This document shows, one piece after another, positions 8,042-15,606 of a DNA stretch of 64,000 nt. The stretch's first letter is position 1; each line of letters begins with the position of its first letter. Source of the DNA: Sinorhizobium kostiense. GTDB taxonomy: Bacteria; Pseudomonadota; Alphaproteobacteria; Rhizobiales; Rhizobiaceae. Made by a program: the position numbers and the translations under genes. The stretch spans positions 248,001-312,000 of the forward strand of contig NZ_JAGILA010000003.1 of assembly GCF_017874595.1 (NCBI RefSeq), given 5' to 3'. The notes under the pieces are model-generated. The model saw nothing but the letters and a program-made list of their open reading frames with translations, ran no database searches and was not told the DNA's origin.

Positions 8042-8961
8042 GGTTTCTTCTCTAAGGCTCCCAGGCGCGCGTCTATTTTAGACAGTCGCTCCAGAATCGC
8101 GTTCACATCGTTCGAGTTGGCAGTTCCGCTGACTGTGATACGCTGCTTTATCGCTTCATCCGCTTCAGAGCGAGCCACTTCTTTCACGTCGGGAAAGAGC
8201 TCGCCTTTGACATAGTCCGTTATTAAGGAAACACCCGCCAAGAAGGCAAACGCACCAAGTGCCCAACCGAACGAGCTTCGGATCGCAGCCGGAAGGTCCC
8301 TTTTGAACTCATGGACAGCCTCCTCCTTGGCTGCGGTGAGTTCATGTCGAACGGAAGTCTTGATTTCATCGCCGATGCTGTTGATCTGACGGATCGCGGT
8401 TTGCCTTTCAGTTGCAATTTCCGTCGAAAGCTCGGCAACTTTCAAGAATGTCTTCGGTTGGTCAACTGCCAGCTGACGCAGCGCGGCATCGTACTGTTGA
8501 CGAGTAATTTGACTTGCATACGGTGACAGTACGCGTCCCCGAAGCTCGGTAAACACCATCTTGGCGATAGGGGTTTCACTCGTAATCACGACTGTAGACT
8601 TAGCAAAATTTACAAACAGGCACGCTAAATCACCTTCGTAGCCCGGCTCCACCATGCTCATGTTCACGAGCATCAGACCCTTCCTCGAAAGCGTGTTTGT
8701 TTGCCACCAAAAACCAACCAGATTGTTCGGGATACTAACTCGCTCTCGAGTCCTTATCCAGATCATTTGGCCCGGACTTACAATGACCTCTCCATTTTGG
8801 CCGTCTTGAAATTCGATGGGGACGGATGTCTCTCCTGGGATGAAGGCAGAGCCGCACACAAATGAATAGGAGCATTCTTGCGCTCGTTTAGGATCTCCAT
8901 TCTTCACCAATTCGCCGCGGTCGATGCAAAACCTAATTTCTTCGTCAGACAGTACTGCCAC
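8038..8961 (-). CDS. DCD/dUTPase-fold protein with C-terminal membrane anchor
   Basis: A protein of 307 residues. Residues 25-145 follow the dCTP deaminase/dUTPase fold: VSPGQMIWIRTRERVSIP, then TLSRKGLML, then VEPGYEGDLACLF and ETPIAKMVF. The motif that in Dcd reads IDPGWSGCIVLEF, carrying the catalytic Glu, here reads VEPGYEGDLACLF, so that Glu is Leu and the preceding Asp is Glu. Deaminase activity is therefore doubtful. Residues 150-228 are helical and charged, 230-250 form a hydrophobic segment (WALGAFAFLAGVSLITD), and the end is a short coiled coil. It may be a membrane-tethered nucleotide sensor or pseudoenzyme. It is the first gene of a two-gene operon with the methyltransferase. Confidence 0.65.
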   Translation of the reverse strand: MAVLSDEEIRFCIDRGELVKNGDPKRAQECSYSFVCGSAFIPGETSVPIEFQDGQNGEVIVSPGQMIWIRTRERVSIPNNLVGFWWQTNTLSRKGLMLVNMSMVEPGYEGDLACLFVNFAKSTVVITSETPIAKMVFTELRGRVLSPYASQITRQQYDAALRQLAVDQPKTFLKVAELSTEIATERQTAIRQINSIGDEIKTSVRHELTAAKEEAVHEFKRDLPAAIRSSFGWALGAFAFLAGVSLITDYVKGELFPDVKEVARSEADEAIKQRITVSGTANSNDVNAILERLSKIDARLGALEKKP

Positions 8962-9188
8962 AGAAAATCTCCAGAATCAGATTTCCAGCTTACACTAGGA
9001 GTGTGATGGATTTTGTGAAGGCCCTTTAAGCCTGCGTTCGCGGGAAAGCGCGGTGATGAAGAGAGGTGAGGCAGATCAGCAGCGAGCTGGTGACCGAGCA
9101 TGTGCCTAACCCCTACACATGGAGCATCGGCCCACTAAACCGCTGCGCGGACGATGTTCAATGTGGCAGCCCGCGAGGAACATCAATA

Positions 9189-9216
9189 TTCGAAAGGGTT
9201 CGAACGAAACGTTCGA
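9189..9216. promoter_or_regulatory. TTCGAA repeat cluster, candidate operator
   Basis: TTCGAA occurs at 9189-9194 and 9199-9204. The second copy belongs to a 7-bp inverted repeat, TCGAACG-AAA-CGTTCGA (9200-9216). It lies about 150 bp upstream of the XRE-ImmA gene and could bind that protein or another HTH repressor. Assigned on symmetry and position only. Confidence 0.35.
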
Positions 9217-9335
9217 CCGAGGAATGGCAGATCCGTTGCTGGTCTGCCGGCGGTCCGGCTTAGATGGCTCCAACTCTTAACCCTTTTCCGGTCCCAATGG
9301 TACCCAAACACAACATATTTGATGTGTCATTGACC

Positions 9336-9351
9336 ACAACAAAAAAGTTGT
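9336..9351. promoter_or_regulatory. Inverted repeat ACAAC-N6-GTTGT, candidate operator
   Basis: A 5-bp inverted repeat around an A6 spacer ends 13 bases before the ATG of the XRE-ImmA gene. That position suits negative autoregulation by an XRE-type repressor. The arms are short, so chance is not excluded. Confidence 0.3.
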
Positions 9352-9364
9352 CTAAAAGAGAATC

Positions 9365-10639
9365 ATGAACGGAATTGTGCTGAATGAGAAAGAACTGCGG
9401 GATGCGCGAGCGCGGGTAGCAAAACTATCAGACGCGTTGTCGGCAGAAAGCGGCATCGTGCAGCTCGCTTCAAATCTCCCACCCGAAGTCGTGACGCAGG
9501 TCACAAAAATGATGAAGGCGGAGCGTCTTCGGCTACTTTCGGCGATAGAGGCATTCGAATACGCAAGAGAGGCTGGTGATGCATCTTCCCTTCTCAAGCA
9601 ATCTGGGACGGATCCTGGCGTAACACTCATCGTGGCGAGGATCGCGAAGGGCTATTCCCAAAAAGATCTTGCTTGGCGTCTGGGAGTGAAAGAACAGCAG
9701 ATCCAGCGATATGAGGCTGATCGCTACAGCTCTATTAGTCTGAAAAACTATGCTCGTGTAGCAGCGCTGCTCGGTGTCCAATTGAGCGCAACTATCACAG
9801 AGAATCCGAACTTCCGTGGTTTGGATGCTGTCATCGCAGACGTAACTCGGGAGGACATCCGAAAAATCCTGAAGCATGGTCGCTCGCGCGGCTGGTTCGC
9901 AACGGACATGAGCGAAGCGCAACTTCGCCAATACGTCGCAGAAAATCGCATCGAGTTCGGTAGCCCTTCGTTATTGCGGACCGGCCTAAACGTGACCGAC
10001 CATAGCGAGGATGTACTCCTTCACGCGTGGCGAGCACGCGTGGCTACCCGGGCTCGTGAGGAACTTTCGCAGCAGGCGATGACCTTCGATCCGGCGGATA
10101 TACTTTGGCTGGCTGGACTCGTTCGGCTGAGTGCCCATCCCGATGGACCAAGGCGGGCCCGGGAAACGCTCAAAGAAAAAGGGATTCTGCTCATCGCGGA
10201 GCCTCAGATACCCGGTCTTGCAATTGATGGGGCGGCATTCCTCGAAGGCAACATTCCAGTTATCGCCTTGACCATTAGGAAGGACACTATTGACAATTTC
10301 TGGTTCACGCTGCTGCATGAAATCGGTCATGCAGTCCTGCACTATCGGACAGGACTGGCTACTGGTTTCTTCGATCAGCTTGAGACAGTATCTACTGATG
10401 AACAGGAGGCGGAAGCTGATTCCTTCGCTTCCAACATTCTCATACCCGAAGAAAAATGGCGGAGATCGACTGCTAGAATAGCCAACTCTCCTGTTGTCGT
10501 GGAGAGTTTCGCTAAGGAGCTTGGCATCCACCCAGCGATTGTCTTCGGTCGCATACGGAAAGAACGGAATAACTACTCAATATTTTCGAACAAAATAGGC
10601 GCCAACACTGTGCGCGAACAGCTGATCGGCCCGAGCTAA
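9365..10639 (+). CDS. XRE-family regulator with ImmA/IrrE metallopeptidase domain
   Basis: A protein of 424 residues. A helix-turn-helix of the XRE/Cro type lies at about 93-145 (IARIAKGYSQKDLAWRLGVKE, then IQRYEADRY). The C-terminal half is an ImmA/IrrE (DUF955) zinc peptidase with LLHEIGHAVLH at about residues 317-327, giving the HExxH zinc motif, and a downstream acidic ligand region EQEAEADSFASNIL. In ICEBs1 and Deinococcus, ImmA/IrrE proteins cleave a repressor to switch on gene expression. Here sensor-protease and DNA-binding parts are in one chain. The gene leads a four-gene plus-strand unit, starting nine bases before the beta-family gene. It may regulate that unit in response to infection or DNA damage. 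Confidence 0.85.
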   Translation: MNGIVLNEKELRDARARVAKLSDALSAESGIVQLASNLPPEVVTQVTKMMKAERLRLLSAIEAFEYAREAGDASSLLKQSGTDPGVTLIVARIAKGYSQKDLAWRLGVKEQQIQRYEADRYSSISLKNYARVAALLGVQLSATITENPNFRGLDAVIADVTREDIRKILKHGRSRGWFATDMSEAQLRQYVAENRIEFGSPSLLRTGLNVTDHSEDVLLHAWRARVATRAREELSQQAMTFDPADILWLAGLVRLSAHPDGPRRARETLKEKGILLIAEPQIPGLAIDGAAFLEGNIPVIALTIRKDTIDNFWFTLLHEIGHAVLHYRTGLATGFFDQLETVSTDEQEAEADSFASNILIPEEKWRRSTARIANSPVVVESFAKELGIHPAIVFGRIRKERNNYSIFSNKIGANTVREQLIGPS

Positions 10640-10648
10640 GGAGATCTC

Positions 10649-11746
10649 ATGCTTCCGTATCATCCAGCTCTTCGGTTTAAGCAGGGGGAATATCTCGCCA
10701 CCGGGAAAGTTGCGCGGGATATCCAAAAACATATTCAGCCGCGCTTCATTCTCGCCCCTCCTAAAGAAAAGGACCCTGAGAAAGGCAAGCCCCTGACGGA
10801 GGAGGAGATCGCTGTTCTCACTGGAGAGCGCATTGCGAAACATTGGCCGCTTTATCCGGCCTATCTCGATGCCCAGTATGTTGCCCCGTTTTTGGGGGAC
10901 GGGGGACTTAAGCAGTTATTCCGAATTGCGCAGCGTCGAAACGAGCAGTTGGCCGTCGTCGCCACCGTCAAGGATCTTTTCAATCCAATTTACCGCGATT
11001 TCCTTCGGTCCTCTGCCCCGCGAATTGGTATTTACCTTCCATACGAAGATGTAGACGTCGACTCGCTCTTGAAAGGCGTGAAGGCGATTGGTTGCGAAAC
11101 GACTGAGTGCGCTCTGTTCGTTGATTTCACGAAGGCGCCTTTGAGTGTCGAAGGCGTGTCTGGATCAGTTGCAGGAGTCTTTGACATGCTTGGCACGGCG
11201 GCGCAGTGGGCACGCATAATTTTCCAAGGCTCGAACTTTCCCACCAAAAACCCGGCCGAAAACGACAGCCAGTGCTCCATACCTCGGAGTGAATGGCAGG
11301 TCTTTCTTGCCGCTTTGAACGAATGCTCGGTGCCTCCGAATGTTATTGGCTACGGTGATTTCGGCGCAGACCACGGCGAGATCAAGTTCCGACGTAAAGG
11401 AGGAGGGTCTGCGCCTATTCGGCATATTCGCTACACTGGAAAGAAGGCGACATTCGTCTTTAGGGGCAGGGAGTCCGGAAAGCAGGGCGAGGTCATGAGG
11501 GCAGTGTGTGAAAGAGTTCTGAGCAGCGGTGAGTTTGCCGGCCAGGGCTATTCTTACGCCGACGACATTATTTGGCGGGTCGCTAAGGGCATGTCGGCCG
11601 CTGGAACTCCATCGATGTGGCGAGAATGGAATATGGCTCATCATATGACGCGTGTGGTGCGAGATCTTGGATCAATGGCCGGAGTGACCTTCGCGGACGG
11701 TCCGGTCAGCCATGTAGCGGAACAGCACTCTCTATTCACCGAATAG
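10649..11746 (+). CDS. T4 beta-protein family member
   Basis: A protein of 365 residues resembling the 'beta family protein' (T4 beta, Pfam Beta_protein) found in phages and in bacterial accessory regions. Typical elements are a start with a Y-x-P-x-L-R-x-K-x-G-E-Y pattern (YHPALRFKQGEY), a barrel-like middle with repeated strand/helix units (IGIYLPYEDVDVDSLL, TTECALFVDFT) and GYGDFGADHGE near residue 235, and a C-terminal WREWNMAHHMT. Its activity is unknown in any system I know of. It follows the XRE-ImmA gene by nine bases and is followed, 39 bases on, by a CoiA-like gene. The association suggests a dedicated defence or conflict module. Confidence 0.75.
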   Translation: MLPYHPALRFKQGEYLATGKVARDIQKHIQPRFILAPPKEKDPEKGKPLTEEEIAVLTGERIAKHWPLYPAYLDAQYVAPFLGDGGLKQLFRIAQRRNEQLAVVATVKDLFNPIYRDFLRSSAPRIGIYLPYEDVDVDSLLKGVKAIGCETTECALFVDFTKAPLSVEGVSGSVAGVFDMLGTAAQWARIIFQGSNFPTKNPAENDSQCSIPRSEWQVFLAALNECSVPPNVIGYGDFGADHGEIKFRRKGGGSAPIRHIRYTGKKATFVFRGRESGKQGEVMRAVCERVLSSGEFAGQGYSYADDIIWRVAKGMSAAGTPSMWREWNMAHHMTRVVRDLGSMAGVTFADGPVSHVAEQHSLFTE

Positions 11747-11785
11747 AGCGGCAGCGAGCGTCGCAGTTCGACCTCGGAGGAGCAG

Positions 11786-13285
11786 TTGACGTCTCATGCA
11801 CCGGACGGCGCAAATGGGTGGAGTTCGGATCGTGCCGAACTCGTTTATGGGGAGCGTCCGTCCGGAGAAATCGTTCACATTTCGTCGGTCGAGCGTGGTC
11901 TCAAGTGTGATTGTGTCTGTCCGGGTTGCCGTCGACCCTTAGTGGCCAAGACGAAGGCCGAGAAACAAGTGGCTCATTTTGCGCACTCGGGGCCGGCGTG
12001 TGGCGGGGGACCGGAAACAGCCCTTCACAAACTAGCGAAGCAGATAATCGCTACAGAACTTAGTCTGCTGCTGCCGGAGCGAGTAGTCGTTTTCGGAGAA
12101 AAGCGGAGACTGCTTTCGGAAACAATGGAGATGAGGTTTGATCGCGCTCAAGTCGAGTACTACGATCTTCGCGACGTGGTCCCTGACCTTTACCTCGTCC
12201 GTCAGGGACGTCCACTTTTCGTTGAGGTAGCGGTTACCCATACATGCGACGAGCTCAAGATCGAGCGCTTACGCAATAGGGGTATTTCGTCAGTCGAAAT
12301 TGACCTCTCACGAACGCCTCGAGATGCATGCTTAGAGGATGTGCGGGATGCTGTGCTGAGAACGGCACCTAGGTCCTGGATATTCAACAAGGGGATTGAT
12401 GAAGGCCTCGAGTCGATGCGTGTGGAGGCCGCTCGGGAAGAGGAAGAGCAGCAACGGGAGCTTGAAGAGCGGGCGAAGAAGCTCGCGGAGATCTATAGGG
12501 CGGCAAAAAGTGCGGTATCCGGCGGCTTCAAGCGTGATAGAAATTGGCAGCTTCTCGAGCGCGTTGGAGGCACGGATCTTGTAGGTGTCGAATTCGACGG
12601 GAACGCCGTTTTCGCGGTTTCGTCAATCCAATGGCAGATCACGATACTGATCGATGTCCTACTTCATAGGAAGTTAGGACGAAACCTGCAGACGCCGGTT
12701 TCCGTTTGCCAGTACCTGCAGCGCCTCAATCTCATTCGCCGGGATTTCCTCTATCTGCGGGAGACGGTTGAGCAGAAAATAACTCAACACCAAGAGGATT
12801 TTCGGGCACCTTGGCGCGTGGTTTGCGCCTACCTTGATTTCCTCACGGAGAAGGGCATCGCCGCCCACCTGATGAAGGGCTATACCATTGCACCTGCGGT
12901 TGGCTCTCTTTGGATAGAAGCATCGATGGAGATCGAGGCGGCGCGGCTTCGCGTCGATACTGCCGCGGAGCAAGTCAAGCGGATTTTGAACGAAGCAGAC
13001 CCTACTCGGCGGTCAGCCGTGACGGTTGGCGGATGGTTCTCGTCGGTGGATCCACAGTCTAATCTCACATTTCGGGAGGCTCTCGAATCGAGTGAACATC
13101 ATGTCCGTATCGAGCGCGAATTGCGGGCGATCGAAGCAATGCTGGATGGCCGATCAGCTATTCCCAGTGATGCATTAGCGCTGCCCATCGACGACCTTAT
13201 TGCGGCCGCTGAGGAGCAACAGGCGATGCTAGAACTGGCGCGTGACAGCGTGCTGAAGCGCGCAACCAGCGCATCGCAGATCTGA
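11786..13285 (+). CDS. CoiA-like nuclease with zinc-binding N-terminus
   Basis: A protein of 499 residues. The N-terminus has a cysteine-rich zinc site (CDCVCPGCRRPLVAK) followed by VAHFAHSG and ETALHKLAKQII, the layout of competence CoiA-like proteins. A PD-(D/E)xK-like nuclease core follows: VVPDLYLVRQGRPLFVEVAVTH, with Asp and Glu in the expected places. Residues 200-250 are a charged coiled coil (EEEEQQRELEERAKKL) and the rest is helical and unassigned. The start is a TTG with GGAGG five bases upstream. Competence itself is unlikely in this organism, since CoiA-like nucleases also occur in mobile and defence regions. DNA cleavage is the predicted activity. Confidence 0.7.
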   Translation: MTSHAPDGANGWSSDRAELVYGERPSGEIVHISSVERGLKCDCVCPGCRRPLVAKTKAEKQVAHFAHSGPACGGGPETALHKLAKQIIATELSLLLPERVVVFGEKRRLLSETMEMRFDRAQVEYYDLRDVVPDLYLVRQGRPLFVEVAVTHTCDELKIERLRNRGISSVEIDLSRTPRDACLEDVRDAVLRTAPRSWIFNKGIDEGLESMRVEAAREEEEQQRELEERAKKLAEIYRAAKSAVSGGFKRDRNWQLLERVGGTDLVGVEFDGNAVFAVSSIQWQITILIDVLLHRKLGRNLQTPVSVCQYLQRLNLIRRDFLYLRETVEQKITQHQEDFRAPWRVVCAYLDFLTEKGIAAHLMKGYTIAPAVGSLWIEASMEIEAARLRVDTAAEQVKRILNEADPTRRSAVTVGGWFSSVDPQSNLTFREALESSEHHVRIERELRAIEAMLDGRSAIPSDALALPIDDLIAAAEEQQAMLELARDSVLKRATSASQI

Positions 13286-13290
13286 AAAGT

Positions 13291-13680
13291 ATGGCAGGGC
13301 CTCTTTTCGCCGCAGAGGAATTGGAAGTCTGGCTGACAACACCGCGCATCGAATTGTCCGGACTATCTCCAGCCGCAGCAGCGGAGACTGGTGGGTTCAG
13401 TTCCGCAAGAGCGAAAGACATCTTGGTGTCTATCAAGCAACAAAAGGAATGGGCGGACGCGGAGATGGCAAGAATTGCAGAATACCGGAAGCTCTTGAAA
13501 ACGGAAGCATACGCGCTTCTGGGTGAGGGTGAGGCGACCGAATTCCTCCGGGGCCGTGACGAAGAGCTCGGCGGAGTCCCCCCCGGGATCTATTGCAAGG
13601 ATGCGAGTTCCCTTGAGCAATGTCGGGGGAGGTTACGCCAATGGGGCGCTTTCTTGCGAGAAATTAAAGGCGGTAGTTGA
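13291..13680 (+). CDS. Unknown small protein, last gene of the ImmA-beta-CoiA unit
   Basis: A protein of 129 residues starting five bases after the CoiA-like stop, so it is part of the same transcript. It is mostly helical and charged, with no membrane segment or signal peptide, and a paired C-x(8)-C near the end (YCKDASSLEQC). No family is recognised. Its fixed place at the end of the unit suggests an accessory or immunity role, which is inference only. Confidence 0.6.
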   Translation: MAGPLFAAEELEVWLTTPRIELSGLSPAAAAETGGFSSARAKDILVSIKQQKEWADAEMARIAEYRKLLKTEAYALLGEGEATEFLRGRDEELGGVPPGIYCKDASSLEQCRGRLRQWGAFLREIKGGS

Positions 13681-13761
13681 TGGCCAATTTTCTGTGATAC
13701 TGGAAAAAAGAACGACGAGATGAGCGCAGTACCTCTTGATGAAAGCGCAAGTTAATCACGG

Positions 13762-15606
13762 CTACGGTTTGTTGAGAAACACGACTCCCGCCTTTTCGAG
13801 CCGTTCCAGAAAGTCCTGAACGTTTTTGAAGCCGCGACTGTCTTGTGCGAAAGTAAACTTGATGCGCTCTCTTGCCCTCGAAAGAGCGACGAGGAAAACA
13901 TTTGCGTCATCGCCGCTCTTCCAGAACGCGTCGTCGTTCAACTCTATGAATGTGACGGTATGGAACTCCAATCCCTTAGACTTGTGGATTGTCATGAGTT
14001 TGACGACGCCGCGGCCCTCGATCAGGTCGATGCAGTCCTTCCATTCGGTGTGCTGGCTGGCACTTTCGTCGAAGAGCAGCCGAAAAGCATCGAGGACCTC
14101 GGCAATGCGAGTTGAACCCCGATACTCATTATATGCGCGTGAGAACTGGTCCCGTCTCGACTGCGGCATCACCAAGTCTACGATCTCGTGACCGCTGATG
14201 TCGGCGGCGCGTTTGCCGACCAAAGCATTGCCGAGGTCGCTGACAAGCCTCTGGACCGCCTGCAGACTGCTGGAGCTTCCTCGCTCGGTGGAGATGTCGT
14301 GTCCGTCGAGATCGGCAAGCGTGTCTCGGCAGACCTGAAACGGATCGCCTTGTCGCACGCTGACCGCCATCTTGAGGGCGGCCATGATGAACCGAAACAC
14401 TTGCTCCTTCATCAAATCCTGTATTTCGAGTTCGCCCACTTTTCGCGACTCGTTGCGCAGGCGCAGCCCGGCCTTAACAAAGTGGGGCTTGAGACGCTGC
14501 TCAATATTATCGACGCGAACCCGCGCAAGCAGCACAAAATCATCAGGCCTCCTCGCCGGATCTACTCCCAGCTCTTCCCGTATGAAGCTTGCAATGTATC
14601 GCCCCTCAGCCTCTCGATCTTCGAATACCCATCCTTCGATCGCGTCGGGAGGAACCGGATCGTCCTTCCTTGCCGCCTGCGTCATCACCGGATTGGTTTC
14701 GAACATTGAAGCGATGCTATTGATCAGGTCTACAATTGCTTGATTGGAGCGGAAATTGAACAACAGCTTCGATGGCACTGCGGCGAAGTCGTCGTTGAAG
14801 CGGTTGAAGATGTCCGGAAGCGCACCCGCCCAGGCCATGATAGCCTGGTTCGTGTCTCCCACGGCAGTGACGACTGCGTCACTGCCGTGGAACGCGGCCT
14901 TGATCAGTCTGTACTGCAGGTCGTTGACGTCCTGAAATTCGTCCAGGAACACGTGGGAGTAGGTCTGTCTGAGGGCGGAAACGATCGAATTCTGAGTTTC
15001 AAGGATTCGAAGGGCCAGCAGCATCACCATTTCGAACGTGATCGTGGATCGCCGTATGGAATATGCCCACCAGGCGCTGCGAATGCCGTCGGCAGCATTG
15101 CCAAACAGATCTCCGGAAGGAACCGAATGGACGAGTTTATAGAGGTCTCGGTCGTTATAATTCATGACCGAAGGAAACTGGAGGGAGACCGAGTTTCTGA
15201 AGTCATCCCATATGCCTCGATTTGGAGAAAAGATTCGGTAACCGGGGGGCGGTCTTACCTCTTTAGGCAACGCTTCGAGGAACTGGTCGAGCAGCCTCTT
15301 GGCGAAGCTGTGCAGAGTGAGGGATTCGAATCTAGTCGACAGGTTTGGGTCGCATCTCGCCGCCACTCGGTCCTGAAGATTCCGCGCCGCGTCGACTTTG
15401 AACGCAACTGCAAGGATTCGTCTAGGGTGTGGGCAGGCGCCTGTTGTGAGCAGGAAGTTGGCTCGCTGCGCAAGCAGCTCAGTTTTTCCGGCGCCCGGCC
15501 CTGCCAGAATGGAGCGGGAATTCGTAGAGCGTGCAATATCCAGCGCGTCGCCTTCCAGGGAGACGCCCTTGGATGGCTTCCAATGTTCAGGGTTCACGTA
15601 GGTCAC
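13762..15606 (-). CDS. UvrD/Rep-type SF1 helicase, GajB-like
   Basis: A protein of 614 residues with the superfamily 1 helicase motifs in order: Walker A AGPGAGKTELL (about 37-47), motif II FLDEFQDVN, motif III AVGDTNQAIMAWAG, motif IV LLFNFRSN, motif V MTIHKSKGLEFH, and motif VI VALSRARERI. It overlaps the upstream OLD-family nuclease gene by four bases (ATGA). A class-2 OLD nuclease coupled to a UvrD-like helicase is the arrangement of the Gabija anti-phage system, in which GajB partners GajA. It is somewhat longer than the Bacillus cereus GajB (about 500 residues). A DNA-repair helicase is the alternative, but the coupling argues for defence. Confidence 0.8.
   Translation of the reverse strand: MTYVNPEHWKPSKGVSLEGDALDIARSTNSRSILAGPGAGKTELLAQRANFLLTTGACPHPRRILAVAFKVDAARNLQDRVAARCDPNLSTRFESLTLHSFAKRLLDQFLEALPKEVRPPPGYRIFSPNRGIWDDFRNSVSLQFPSVMNYNDRDLYKLVHSVPSGDLFGNAADGIRSAWWAYSIRRSTITFEMVMLLALRILETQNSIVSALRQTYSHVFLDEFQDVNDLQYRLIKAAFHGSDAVVTAVGDTNQAIMAWAGALPDIFNRFNDDFAAVPSKLLFNFRSNQAIVDLINSIASMFETNPVMTQAARKDDPVPPDAIEGWVFEDREAEGRYIASFIREELGVDPARRPDDFVLLARVRVDNIEQRLKPHFVKAGLRLRNESRKVGELEIQDLMKEQVFRFIMAALKMAVSVRQGDPFQVCRDTLADLDGHDISTERGSSSSLQAVQRLVSDLGNALVGKRAADISGHEIVDLVMPQSRRDQFSRAYNEYRGSTRIAEVLDAFRLLFDESASQHTEWKDCIDLIEGRGVVKLMTIHKSKGLEFHTVTFIELNDDAFWKSGDDANVFLVALSRARERIKFTFAQDSRGFKNVQDFLERLEKAGVVFLNKP

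Larger units (their letters stand above)
8962..9364. other. Intergenic region between divergent operons
   Basis: No gene is seen. The region separates the minus-strand DCD-fold operon from the plus-strand XRE-ImmA operon and so must hold both promoters. Two repeat clusters inside it are listed separately. Confidence 0.5.
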
